DNA from: Phoronis australis
Taxonomy: Eukaryota; Phoronida; Phoronidae
Length of the DNA: 47,582 bases
Reading direction: 5' to 3'
Assembly (NCBI GenBank): GCA_002633005.1
Contig: NMRA01000060.1
Coordinates: 42,492 to 90,073 of the forward strand
In this document: piece after piece, positions 1 to 11,003 of the stretch
Numbering within the stretch: position 1 is the first letter of the stretch
Layout of the letters: each line of letters opens with the position of its first letter
Notes under the pieces: generated by a model
What the model was told of the DNA's origin: nothing
Database searches by the model: none
What the model saw: only the letters and a program-made list of their open reading frames with translations
Made by a program: the position numbers and the translations under genes

Positions 1-787
1 CCCCCCCCCCCCCTTAACACCAGAGCTGTAATGTTGTTGGTGTGATAATTCTAAGTTCTGTCGTTTCTTCAGATTATGTTATCTGAACTGTTGACAGATG
101 GAAGTTCTTAACATAAGCTTCGTCACTGATGTTTTGTTGCTATAATGCGTCCTGATAGCTCTACAGACTGTGTGGGTCACGATTTTAGATGGTCTGGATT
201 GGTTGTCATGATGATGACGTAAGCGACATCGAAACATTTTGAAGTTGAACAATCTCGTCGTTTTCATTAATATGTTGTCCCTTACTTTACCATAAGCGTT
301 ACACCCAATTTCAAGCAATATAAGATGGCGTGTGCTCTAACAAAACGTTGAAAGATGAGTTTTCTAACTTATTACGTAAAATGTTGAAAAATTTACTGCG
401 CAGCTGCCATTTCCATTATTTGATAAAGTGGTATTCCCATCACAAAGTGGCTCAGAAATATGATGTTTTAAGGAGTACGATTGAAAAGGTGCACTTGCGT
501 AAAATTATAGAACAGCATAGGTAGGAACCAACAGGTTTGATCGACAGTTTCGCTCGGGTGCTACACAGCTACACGTATTTTTCAGCAAGGATGGCCCTGA
601 AATATTAGAGTACCCTTAGAATTTTTACTTTCGTGTACACCTTGTCTGCAGTATACATAATATACGCATTTGTACTATATCCGAAGTTACGTGATTTATG
701 TCATCTCCGCCTTAGCCAGCTGCCAACAGTGACTGTCCACGGCTAGTTTTGAAGATCTCTGATACGCCCTTACATGTAACAACTTCG

Positions 788-815
788 AAAAATGTAAGAG
801 TTGTTACATTTTACG
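788..815. repeat. TTACATTTTACG palindrome
   Basis: Short inverted repeat, AAAATGTAA facing TTACATTTTACG across six bases. The same core recurs at 6289-6424. Confidence 0.55.
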
Positions 816-1894
816 AAAGCAACGTCATACGTCATGAGTTTGCATGGTATTTGTCACACGGACGAAAGCTGTTCACACACTTAAAGGCTTCCTTCTCGGA
901 TTGCTTGAATGAAATTCTAAGAAATGTGCCAGCTCGAATTCATAGATGTGTCCCTATGTGCTTTCCACTGTTTTTAACATGAATAGTTTCTTGGTATAGT
1001 AAAAGATGTACCTCGTACACTTTCAGCTCCAGTTGAAAGCAGTTTTCAGAACAAGGTGGCAAGTTTTTTTTTATAGCTAAAGGGTTCTTGCAATCTTTTG
1101 TTGGCGCTCACACGTCATAAACCAATTGTGTATTCGGCATTACAGCAAAATATTTGCAGAAACAATGACATCGTATTTTGCCAAATATTTATCGTATTTC
1201 TTCGGGAACAAACGACCATAACAAAAAAATAGCCAATTTGATAGAAAAAACACACGTTTTAGTCCACTATAGTTTGATTTATTTCAGCCAGTGTTTTACA
1301 TCCTAGGAGACATCGCTAAAGGCAGTAATTGCAATGCTCCACACAAAAGGAACGAGACTAAAAATTCTGATGGTGACGGGTTCTGTCTACTACCTTATTA
1401 TTTGCAAATTTCTTAAAGAGACTGTGGTGGAAGGAAATGAAAGCACGCATATATTTGCTGGCAGGTTGAAAGATTATTACCAGTGTAACAGCAAAAGATC
1501 GTCTTTGAGGAAGGCGAGAAAACAGTTTACAACAGTGGAGGCATAGTGCCGTGTTTTGAACACTTTTCAAAAAAGCTGAAAGAGATATCATTGTTCCTAT
1601 GATGTCAAACGCGTCTGGAATAGTGGTGGTACCAACTGATCGAACCGAGACTTGTGTACGTAAACATGGGAGACCCAGCTGGGGAAATGGAAAATATTTC
1701 TTCACTTTGAAAGGACATGATCATTTTGCTCAAATGGGCTCCCGGTTGATAGTTTAATGGGGCAACAGTCCGGAAACAGCTGACTGTTGGCCTTTCGGAC
1801 TACAACAAACATGCACTTTCTCTTTCATTATTGGTTAAGATAAAATATCAATTAATATTGCTGTTTTATCAATGATCGTCAGTCCGAGGCACAC

Positions 1895-1930
1895 ATAATT
1901 CAGGGCCGTAGGAAGCGGGGGGGNNNTTCA
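1895..1930. other. Assembly gap next to a G-run
   Basis: CAGGGCCGTAGGAAGCGGGGGGG followed by three N bases; the homopolymer probably caused the gap. A related end (CCTTCCTACGGGCT next to a C-run) occurs near 4870-4910, with another N at 4757, so these may be ends of one mobile element family. Confidence 0.6.
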
Positions 1931-2698
1931 GGCGTCAGGGTTCAACCGTGGCAACCGCCACTCATGGGGCGGGGAAAGTCGAGAAAAGAAAAACTGGTAA
2001 ATGCGGATAAGAGAGAAGATCAAGAGAAACACTTAACAACTCTGTATTAGTGCATGGTTTATCTTTGGGGACCATGACCAGGACATTGTTGTTGGGGTCT
2101 CCGCTTTCTAAACGCACTTGAAAACGTGCACGTAATGATTCATACATTATGTTTTGGAAAATCGAAAAAATGTAAAGCGAATCTTTTGCGGAGCGTATTA
2201 ATTTACTTGATTTTTAAATTCAGTAAGTCAAAATTTTGCGACTGCAAAACCATATTTTTCCTGAGTCCCCTCTCTGGCAAGGGATAACGGAAACAACTGT
2301 TGATTTTTTTCTCGAATTGTGTATCACTTGATGCCCTGACAGATAACATCAATTGCTGCACATTTCTTGATTTTTCAAAATATTGATAATTTCATATTGA
2401 AGGACCCCACCCTTGAAGGAGGCCATTGATGACATTCAAGTGGACACTCTTTTTATGTTTTTATTTACAATTTCTTAAGGTCCGCTCACTGATAAAGGGC
2501 TAATGTTGTACTTGATTAAGTCTAGTTTCTTTTTTTGTGAAATCGTGCAAATGACTTTCATATTGAAGAGGGTCACTTCCTGCACCGTCTTGTGGCCACA
2601 CGACGGTGAAATGTCACTCCTTTCCACCTAAAGCTTAATGATGTTTAGTTTTTCATAATTAAAGTTCCCATTTTAGACGGTGCCCATGTAAATCTGAC

Positions 2699-2850
2699 AC
2701 CATGGGCGGCTCAGCACTGCAAAAAGTGTGGGAGTTAAAGCCCCCAGCCCCCTGTGATGCACCACCCATAGACCATGGGCGGCCCAGCACTGAAGAAAGT
2801 GGGGGGCCATAGCCTCCCAGCCCCCTATGGTGTGCCTCCCATGGGCATTG
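2699..2850. repeat. 73-bp tandem repeat, two copies
   Basis: Two units of about 73 bases starting ACCATGGGCGGC at 2699 and 2772. Each contains CAGCACTG, a purine-rich segment and CCAGCCCCCT. The partial start of another unit is suggested by CCCATGGGC at the end. Open frames over it are by-products. Confidence 0.8.
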
Positions 2851-3055
2851 CCAAGTATTCTCGAGCGAAGTTGAAATTCCAAGTTCATAAAAAAATCACA
2901 AACAGGCGTGCACAACACAGCAGTATCAAGACATTTGGAAGTGAGCAAAAATACACCTTACTATGAATGCCCTATGAATCTCCCATTTCCCCGGGTAACT
3001 TGCCAAAAATTTGCGAGCATGGCTGCGGATATTGCTTACAACATTGATTCCCGTT

Positions 3056-3830
3056 TTGATTAACAAAGTCGTTGGTTTCTGATTTACGCGCTTATGTTTC
3101 TACGAAAACCGTCAGGTTAATAGATGATGTTTAGCAATTAGAAGCTAATCTTTTAAGAAATGATGGCGATTCACGGAATTAAGTTGAAACCTGGATATGG
3201 AAAAAACTCTATAATCAGGTCTTTTTGTCTATCTAAAATAAGTCTCAAAGATATTGATGAAATTTGGACACTTCCCAAAAATTTACCCACAATTCAGAAG
3301 ACAATAAATACATTGCTTTTGTCTTCGGTACAAGTTTTGTTGTTTAAAATCACTAACAGGGGATCAAAAGAGAATTAAGTCTTTAAATTAAGGTAAACGC
3401 ATTGCTCGTAGATTTGATTGGTGGTTTCTGATTTACGTGTTTATGTATCCATGAAAGTGGACGGATTGACGGATGATTTTTTGACAATTAGAAACTAATC
3501 TTGTAGAAATGAGAATGCTTTAATGAACTTAGTTGCAAGTAGACACCGAGATAATTCGATCTATCATGAGTGCTGGGTTGCATAAAGCTACAAAATTATC
3601 CGCGGGATAAATTTGATTGTTGCATGACGTCAAGTGGATTGCTCAACAATAACAACGTGACGTGTGATAATGCGACGTGACGTCATTGTTGCTATACGGC
3701 GTATAACTTTTATGCAACTGAGCCTAGATCCTCGAATATAAAAGTACGCTAAACGATTTGATTTGTCTATCTGAAATAAGTCTCAATGATATTGATGAAT
3801 TTTTTGCAATTCTGCAAAGTGTTCCAAAAT
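3056..3830. repeat. Diverged tandem duplication with insertion
   Basis: Unit A (about 3056-3290) and unit B (about 3411-3830) share long blocks such as GGTTTCTGATTTACG, ACAATTAGAA/GCAATTAGAAGCTAATCTT and TTTGTCTATCTRAAATAAGT. Unit B is longer because the fold-back MITE at 3577-3719 and flanking bases lie in it. Neither unit has a gene. Confidence 0.75.
3577..3719. mobile_element. 143-bp fold-back MITE
   Basis: Inverted ends GTTGCATAAA and TTTATGCAAC, with inner matching segments (TTGTTGCATGACGTCA against TGACGTCATTGTTGC). It interrupts the second copy of a local duplication (see 3056-3830), so it is a secondary insertion. No coding capacity. Confidence 0.65.
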
Positions 3831-4523
3831 CCTCTCACATTTCAAATGACAGTAAAATGTTTATTAGCTTAGAAACTAGATTACTGGGTTTAAGGTTACA
3901 ATAAAACTCATTGGTCATCAAATTAGAAAGATTCTACTTGCAGTTCGGTGATTTCTTTAGTTTCCAGTAGTATTGAACAATGAGTTTTTGTTCTTCAACA
4001 CTGACTCGTTTTTGCCTTTCCCTTGCATACTACACACACGGCATGCGAGCACCCAGCCTAACATTTTTGAGGACGTGAACCTTTTACTAAAAAAAAGAAA
4101 AAAACGGAGTACGTGGTTCGTTCAGGGCTATGAATCATGCATACGCCGAATTCCTATCTTCTTAGTGAACTTTTATGTATTTTTTCTCGGACATTTTGTT
4201 TCTTTGAGGCGGATCTTTTTGCCCACTTTTCCAAATGGGGGGCACCCTGGGTGCGCGCATGCACTGAACACGTAATAACTGGCACGCCCACGTTAAAAGT
4301 GTCAGGTGCAACCATGCAGTAGGCCTGCGTAGAATATATATTACCCACAAAAGCTAAATTTGAACCCCAGACGTTGAAGTGTGTATATTTTGGGACAAAG
4401 GTACACTCTGTATCATTTCCCCCAGCAACCAAAAACTGGACTACCAGCTCTACCAGCTGTGTTTCATCTAGGGATTCTGAAACGGCCACAAAGGCACTCA
4501 TACCAGGCACCTCGGTACCTCAC

Positions 4524-4574
4524 CTTTCCAAAAAATTTCTTCAAAGACTGGCCATCAATGAAGTTTTCCCGAAA
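4524..4574 (-). CDS. Possible 51-base minus-strand exon
   Basis: A strong acceptor (ggtttgttttctgatacag) and a strong donor (GGAAAG/gtgagg) bracket exactly 17 open codons reading FRENFIDGQSLKKFFGK, phase 0-0. The F-x-x-N-x-IDG-x-x-L pattern recalls the middle of a SAM domain, but 17 residues are too few to claim it. It would lie 3' of the receptor exons on the same strand if real. The phase-1 donor at 6986 is not directly compatible, so at least one unseen exon or a separate gene would be needed. Confidence 0.28.
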
Positions 4575-5789
4575 CTGTATCAGAAAACAAACCTTGACCT
4601 TCGACCCCGAGCAGAGGAATAGGTGCGAAAACACTGTTGGAGGCCAACTATAGTTACTTCAGGCAGCTCGTTGCAGCTAACCGTCAGTACTCTCCGTGAA
4701 ACTTTGTTGGTTCACGGTTACTCGGTTGCGGTCTAGGCGGCTGCATCCTCGGTATTNCCCCCCCCTATGGCGGACGTGGGGGCTCTGTACAAATATGATG
4801 ACATCCTCAAAGCACGGGTGGGGGTGGCAATAGCAAGGGGCTAGGTTGGAAAAGTCAAATTGGTTTGTCCCCCCCCCCAATATTTTTTTCCTTCCTACGG
4901 GCTACGATTAATGGACTTGAAGCCACGTGTCTCATGAGGCGCCATTTTTGAGCGGGAGGGTTGCAAGTCGCTGTCAACAAGACGCGTGGTTGCAGGCAGA
5001 TAAGGAAATTTTGTATATCAACCCTATTGCTACATCTTATAAAAAGCGCCTATTAAACATCACTGACTTCGACGTTTACCATGTTGCTACATATACATGT
5101 AACCCACTTTCATTGAAACCTAAGTCAAATCACTCTGTTAAACCACTCTGTTCTAAGAATATAGGCGTCCGTTCCACATAAAATTGTTGCGTGTATTGCA
5201 TATCCGTTACCAGATTTTCTAATGACCCGTTGACTGCAGCCATAGCCGACTAGTCGCCAGTTCACGAAAAATAACGCAATTTTTAAACTGACACATCATT
5301 ATGGAACCAGCCCCAGTTTTTTGAAAAGGAATGTTGTCAACAAGGAGACAAAAAATGATAACACAGTGGGTACCATCACGTACAGCTGTAAGTTTCAAGT
5401 AAAAGACCACAGCCTAAATTCAGTTCTTAGTGGCAAACTACAGAAGGATATACCTGGTAGCTATATTTACAAACAATATCGTGCTTGCCGATAGTTCAGA
5501 AAATTTTGAAGTTGGCGCACGTCTAAACAAGATTTTAAATCTTAATCTTCTCGTTTCCAAAAAATATGCCTACTCTGCATCCACATCTGTCGAGAGGTTT
5601 CTCACAATATCCTTAAAAATTCTTTTGACATAGCACTGGCTGTCCATTATTGGAAGCCCTTTGAAAACATTGAACCATAAATGAGATGACTTTAAAATCT
5701 TTGAGGACCCTGATGTATTAGCACTTTGCTTAACATGTGCTGGGTATATTGCACTGTGTTCTTGTTAAATAAATCCAACAAAAACGTGG

Positions 5790-5910
5790 ACGATGATTAC
5801 CACCACCACCACGACGACAAACGATAATAATAATAAAGATAACGATAACGATAATAGTAGTAATAGTAGTAATAGAAATGTAATAGTAGCAATAGTAATA
5901 AAAATGATAA
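5790..5910. repeat. Compound trinucleotide microsatellite
   Basis: A run of interrupted CAC, GAC, AAT, GATAAC and AGTAAT units. It is low-complexity; the overlapping minus-strand open frame of Tyr/Ile/Thr repeats is an artefact of it. Confidence 0.9.
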
Positions 5911-6288
5911 TGTGTAGCCAAATTCATGCCCTGTCAGCTGGAAAGGCATTCCAATAGAAGAGGTATTCGAAAGGTGCAGCTCAAAAGGGTTTCACGGCAA
6001 AAATACTGTCCAAAACGGTGTCATTTTCGACAAAATACTATCTACATGTAAAAGGGTGCCTTTTGAATTTCTGGAACAGAACTGTGCCAAATGTGATTTT
6101 TTAGTCAAAATTACTCACTAAATGGGTTCCTTCGTTTTTCAAGCCCCTTCTCTAAACGGATAGCTATCCAATTTTTTTCGGGCGGCACCCCTCGTTCAAA
6201 ATACACTGTACTCGAGTACATCATGTCCGTGTCAGATAACATTTGTTCGGAATTTTAATCATTTTGTTTGTAATATGACGTTAGTTTC

Positions 6289-6424
6289 GTAAAATGTAAC
6301 AATGGTACATTTCTTTCATGCGCGTTCCACGTAAAATGAAACAATTACGTGAAATGTTAGGAGAGGCTTAGCAACGCAAAACGTAACAATGACGTAAAAT
6401 GTAACAGGTATTACATTTTACGTC
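6289..6424. repeat. CGTAAAATGTAAC cluster with palindrome
   Basis: Copies or near copies of CGTAAAATG at 6289, 6330, 6349 and 6393. The last forms a perfect inverted repeat GACGTAAAATGTAA / TTACATTTTACGTC (6391-6424) with a six-base loop. Likely the remnant of a small fold-back element, related to the site at 788-815. Confidence 0.6.
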
Positions 6425-6985
6425 GTATCGGGCCTCTCGAAGGTTTCTGAGTGATTATCCTTGTCTAACCGAGGCTGACCGACCCAAATCTCTGGTAAGT
6501 TTTTTTGTTGCACGTTTTTTCCGTCAGCGACGGGCCCCCTTAACTGCCACGGGCCCGGGGTTGTGGGCCCTCTTGTCTACTCCCTTTCGATGTCCCTGAC
6601 CATGCATTCAACGTATTTTTATCCAAACTACTTCGAGTATTTGTTGAGCAAACCGTGATTTACTAGTTGAGACCGGTGGGCATTTGAAAAAAGACTGTCT
6701 TGGTAGAATCGAATTCCGAGATAATGAAGTCGGGATATCGAGATCCTCAAACAATTAAGGCGGGATCTGGAGAACCTGAGATAATTAAAAAGGAAAAGTG
6801 TGATGCCATCTTTGGGCCACCCTTGAATTTGCTATTAACTACCAAGACACGTTTATTCTTTCTACCGACTAAGCGTTGGTTAAACAATCATTTAGCTTAA
6901 GAGTTGATTTTACTTTAGCACCGCGATGGTGCAGCATGTTCTTCATCACGATGTGTTAGTTCGTCTCGTGAGGCATGAACATTAC

Positions 6986-7193
6986 CTGGTAGACTGGTCC
7001 AAAAGTCACGTGACACTGGAGGCCCATAACCAACTGAGTTGCTAGCAGAAACGTTGACTTGATACAAACTTCCTGGTGCCAAATGTTTAATGTTGAAATC
7101 CCGTGAGGATATGACATGATTTACGCGAGAATCCACGACTCCAAGTAGTTTGTTCGATGACTTGTTATAGGTCTTCAAAAGTATCCACGAAAT
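6986..7193 (-). CDS. FN3 domain, second exon (strands C-G)
   Basis: A 208-base exon, phase 0 to 1, with acceptor gcacacttttcag and donor CCAG/gtaatg. It reads ISWILLKTYNKSSNK, later FNIKHLAPGSLYQVNVSASN (E-F strands) and SVGYGPPVSRDFWTSLP (F-G loop and G strand). S-A-S-N-S-V-G-Y-G-P is a classic FN3 F-G turn. This is the most 3' receptor exon I can support. Its phase-1 donor shows that the gene continues, but no membrane segment or kinase is recognisable in the remaining 7 kb. Confidence 0.87.
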
Positions 7194-7561
7194 CTGAAAA
7201 GTGTGCAAAGGTGAGTATTTCATTTTTGTACTTTCTGAAATATGAGTTAACACATTTTAGAACTTGAAAACAGATTTTTGACAAATTCGAAAATCGCTGA
7301 ATATGACACGAGTAGGTTTCTTGAAAATTATATTCCCGTAACTGGTGATTTTTTCACTTAATCACTTGTTTGGAAATTCAGCAATGCGGACTGTACTCAT
7401 TTCAACAAGTTAACACTTAAATGTTTCCATTTTTAGATTTCAGTCAAAGAAATCCACAACTGAAAAATGAGAAATGTCGGAAACGACAAAAATTGAAAGA
7501 AAACATAATAGCAGACATACAAAAAAACATTCCGGCAAGAATGGGACACAACAATGGTTAC

Positions 7562-7665
7562 CATGTATTGTGTTATTTGTCCGTTGTGCATCCTCGGTCG
7601 GTTCCACGACAGGGCTAGACTGTGTCTGGCTTTGGTAGCCGTAAGTGCCGATGGAGGACCAGGGA
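7562..7665 (-). CDS. FN3 domain, first exon (strands A-C)
   Basis: A 104-base exon, phase 1 to 0, with acceptor ttttccctgtttag and donor ACATG/gtaacc. It encodes PGPPSALTATKARHSLALSW, then NRPRMHNGQITQYM, giving strands A, B and the beginning of C with the typical W-N-P-NG-I-Y pattern. It joins in phase to 7193-6986, and the two together make 312 bases or 104 codons. Confidence 0.85.
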
Positions 7666-8556
7666 CTAAACAGGGAAAAAGTCGTTTACAGAAACATGGA
7701 ACGTAAAACAAACAAACGGAAATGTATTCATATTTACAGATGAGTCCCTCAATTTATTTTTGTTGATACTATATATACGCACATGGTCAAGTTAATTGTA
7801 TCCTTTAATAGCAAAGCAGACACATGCACGTGCTTTCTAGAAACGGTATCCTATCTAGAATTATCAGACGCTCTCAAGGCTGCTTCTGATCACGTGACCT
7901 AGCCGTTCTCACTAAAAAGAACCTTCTCGAGAACGTCTGCCAACATAAGACGAGTTTTCAGTAATTTGTATGAAAGTGAGGCAATTATTATGCAAACAGC
8001 CATCAGAAGGAATATCCCATGGCGCCTTATCCGGTTGTAATTGTAATGCCCGTATAATTCGTCCACTTACGAAACAAATCACAGACTATATATACTTCAT
8101 CAAGTATCTGTGCATGGATAAAACGCTGTTTGGTGTCTTCATTTCAGCGCTAATATTTTGTATCTACAGTTTTACCTGGTTAACGCACCTCGCCATAACA
8201 CTGGGGTATTGCGGAAAAAACTCGTTTAATTGGTGTTGTCCGGGTTGATACTCATGTTCACTTCAAAACTTAACGCACTGGGCGTTAACCCGGTAGAGTG
8301 TTATAAAACTCCTATGTGATCGACTTATCATATCCTGAACCCGAACATAGGAGAGAACATTTGTTCGGTGTTTGAAGGTAAATATGAAATAAATCTCCAT
8401 CTTCGCGCGGCGTTCCATGCCGTAACCCGGGTTTGCCCTATCAGTAATTCCTACCATTTTTGAAAGTCAGTATGTTTAATATGATAATACAATCTCTGAT
8501 GCATAGTCCTGTAGTTTGACTCGCTTTCTAAAAGGATTCCTAGTTACGGCATTCCA

Positions 8557-9941
8557 GGGCCCGGTCTCCAATCTCCGTACTCAGACTCATACTCATACTC
8601 GAGATTTCATACTCAAAATCGTGCTCACTGGAGTCGTACTCAAAAAAGCGTATCTAATGTCGTATTTCGAGTAGACTCCAAACGTACTCAAATCTGAAAC
8701 TCATATTCGAGTTGCTATGGAACTCTTTATGATGTGAAATGCAAAATCACGCAAAGCCGCGCTGATTCAACGCTCCCTACTGGAATAGACAACCCCAAGA
8801 ACTAGGCCTACATTATCTTCTGCTGTCGCTACAACTACAAGAGTATGTCTATAACGTGGAATTTTGTGTGTTCTGTAGCTGTTATTCATTTTTTAGTTTC
8901 AATAAATATTCCTATGCCATTTCTTTGATACATTTGGCAATTATTAAGCTTTACTTCTTGAGTTCCTCACCCAGTCCCGAAAATGTCTTAAGAAATTTGT
9001 AACAGCTAATCACATCACATCTCTGTTGCTAATTTAGTCTTGACATAAAACGCATTGCTGTGTAGGTCTACGCTGATGTCAAACTTTGATACTGTATCTT
9101 TGTATTTTACCGGGATGTATCAAGTGAGTTGACATTTGGCACGTGAGTTAAAAAACAATACTTGTGCAGGCATTCAGAGTTCACCAGTGGCAATGAACGG
9201 GACGAGACGTCTACTTAGAAATCGGCAAACAAAATCTGGAATTCCATTTGGGGATTGAGGAATTATAGATGACTAATTAAGTTATGATGAGAAATGCACC
9301 TGACAGGGAAGCGAACTTTTTTAACTTCCCTCCCCTCCTCGTCTTTTGGAAACCCTACAAAACGTAGGCACCCATACCGAAATAAGGGCAGCACAAACTT
9401 CTCACATGACTTTTCCCACAACACAACTGCTTTCGACGCTTGTTATGACTCGCCGACAAGGGATTACAATGCGCCTGTTGTAGAGGTAGAATGGCGGCCA
9501 TAACATACAGTGATACGGCGGGTTAATAAGGTGAAGAATAAGAAGATTTAAGATGAAAACTATTATCTCTGAACTGAAATTGAAGTGCTGAGATACGGTA
9601 AGAGGGCTTATTTTTTTAGATTTGCTGTGTTTCTTGGTTCCCTTTCGATATTTTGTTCTCTGACTCGTATTTTTTCGAGTACGATTTCAAGCACACTGCC
9701 ATACCAAACTTGAAATTTGAGCATAGACTCCGAATTTTTACTCAAAATCGTACTCGAAATATAGATGAGATACACTTCAGTTCGAGTACACTCGAAAACT
9801 GAGTACGTGCTCGAAATTTCAAGTACAGATTTTTCGAGTATGACATTGAATACACCAAAGCTGAGTCTTTACTCGAGTTGAGTATGAAGTGTGAGTTTGA
9901 GCATGATTCGAGTCTGAGTACGGAGATTGGAGACCGGGCCC
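8557..9941. mobile_element. 1.39-kb TIR element with subterminal repeats
   Basis: The ends are perfect inverted copies for more than 30 bases, starting GGGCCCGGTCTCCAATCTCC and reading on through GTACTCAGACTC. Inside each end lie many short degenerate copies of TACTCGA/TCGAGTA (left to about 8720, right from about 9650). These look like transposase-binding subterminal repeats as found in hAT-type DNA transposons. The interior has no transposase frame, so it is non-autonomous. I could not see a convincing target-site duplication. It sits in the receptor intron between the 10.07 kb and 7.66 kb exons. Confidence 0.82.
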
Positions 9942-9984
9942 AGAACACGAAGGCGCATATTAGTGCACTTCCTTTGGGCTTTAC

Positions 9985-10072
9985 CTGAATCTTTCACCTG
10001 TACCACAATTTCGTCACTCCAATCACCTTCCATTTGGTCGTTTCTTGGTGGACATTTTGAAACTGCTCGCAC
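9985..10072 (-). CDS. FN3 domain, second exon (strands F-G)
   Basis: A short exon of 88 bases with donor TTCAG/gtaaag, phase 1. It reads VRAVSKCPPRNDQMEGDWSD followed by EIVVQVKDS, the end of an FN3 domain with the GDWSD turn. The start given uses acceptor ctttcgagtag. If the GT donor of the preceding exon is used, the acceptor ten bases on (gtgcgagcag, start 10062) would keep the frame but delete Val-Arg from the F strand and add Ala and Val at the join. The donor lies only about 44 bases from the end of the TIR element at 9941. Confidence 0.8.
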
Positions 10073-10228
10073 CTACTCGAAAGATAAATTACGCATGTAT
10101 CAAACTACAGCTTTGCCTTACAGGTATGCCTCACGACAGAATGAGAAATATAAATTTGCAGGACTCAACCGCCCTTCAAACGAATCTTGAGTTTAACCAA
10201 GTTACACCTCTAACACAAGAATACCTGC

Positions 10229-10431
10229 CTTAAAACAGTAGCGTCTATCCACCAGTAAATCAGAAATGAGAAGTGAAGAACAAGGGTGGCGACATGTTCC
10301 AGCTGTAGTCGAGTTGGCAAGGACTTCATAGCTGGTCAAAGGTCCATGACTTGGGCATGGAATGTCCCACAGTAGCTGCACCGAGCTAGAGTTTACAAAT
10401 CCTCTTATGACCCCAGTCAGTTTCGGTGGCT
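10229..10431 (-). CDS. FN3 domain, first exon (strands A to F)
   Basis: A 203-base exon with acceptor ctgttctattttcag, phase 1. It encodes PPKLTGVIRGFVNSSSVQLL, then WDIPCPSHGPLTSYEVLANS and a cysteine-containing C'-E segment, ending at LLVDRRYCFK. The 3' border given here assumes a GC donor (AAG/gcaggt). This leaves phase 0 and joins to VRAVSK in the next exon, restoring a perfect FN3 F strand. A conventional GT donor four bases downstream (GCAG/gtattc, exon end 10225) is possible if the acceptor also shifts. Both choices keep the frame. Confidence 0.82.
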
Positions 10432-10700
10432 CTGAAAATAGAACAGTGAGCGTTGTAGGCAGCTAGTAAATCCCTTCAGGATCCAAGATTTTACTAGTTG
10501 ACGTCTGATCAGCGCTTAACATGAGCGTTGACAAAGGCGTTTTTATCTCCCATCACACTATTACTTCGTAAAATATGAAAACGCATGGGTGATCAGAGGC
10601 TAACCCCAAGTTAGCAGTCATTTTAGGATAGGAAGGCATATCTGAGGACGGCACTCAATATGTCGAAAACTATTTTGGATGCGAATGTATGAACCCTTAC

Positions 10701-11003
10701 TTGAACACAAAGTTTTTCCAGTAACCCCATCACTCCAGGGTCCTTTGTGGATGTCAACCAGTGGTCTTACTCGCATAGAATAGTTGACGAATGGGATCAA
10801 CTCGTATATCCTTACAATTGGCGATATAGTGGTACATCTGCTTCGTTTCTGCTCTAAGCAAGAGTGGTTTACTTGTTGAAATTCGTACTCGTACCCGGTG
10901 ATCTGACCGTTCCTGCTCTCGCATCTTGGAGGTTCCCATCGAAAGCCAAGAGAAGTTGTTGAAGGGTGTTGTGTTGACAGGTGTGACACTGGAACACTTG
11001 GAG
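10701..11003 (-). CDS. Fibronectin type III domain, single exon
   Basis: A 303-base phase 1-1 exon with acceptor ggcgttaatttcag and donor TTCAA/gtaagg. The 101-residue product begins PSVPVSHLSTQHPSTTSLGF, has RWEPPRCESRNGQITGYEYE (B-C strands), two further cysteines (NHSCLEQ and SRCTTI), then YELIPFVNYSMRVRPLVD (E-F) and the FN3-typical GPWSDGVTGKTL (G strand). GPWSD resembles the WS-type motif of cytokine-receptor and Tie-like FN3 modules. It lies in phase with its neighbours. Confidence 0.9.

Larger units (their letters stand above)
1..2690. other. No recognised gene
   Basis: Starts with a 13-base C-run. Open frames such as 330-524 and 1358-1705 show no family resemblance I can defend, and no paired splice sites were recognised. 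Only the small palindrome at 788-815 and the gap region near 1920 stand out. Confidence 0.6.
4910..6985. other. No recognised gene
   Basis: AT-rich sequence with the trinucleotide microsatellite at 5790-5910 and the CGTAAAATG cluster. It follows the last receptor exon found (6986), so unseen 3' exons may be here, but I found none with convincing splice sites. Confidence 0.5.

Noticed and set aside
330-524. Plus-strand frame with VAQKYDVLRSTIEKV resembling a transposase helix-turn-helix
   Set aside because: Only a weak local resemblance; no further transposase sequence and no terminal repeats around it.
4154-4510. 118-codon minus-strand frame (with VSESLDETQLVELVVQFL) as a coding exon
   Set aside because: Looks protein-like but has no recognisable family, and possible splice sites are not in agreement with the 4524-4574 candidate.
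8180-8300. GGTTAACGC / GCGTTAACC inverted pair as a MITE
   Set aside because: Pairing covers only about ten bases and no second copy is seen in the window.
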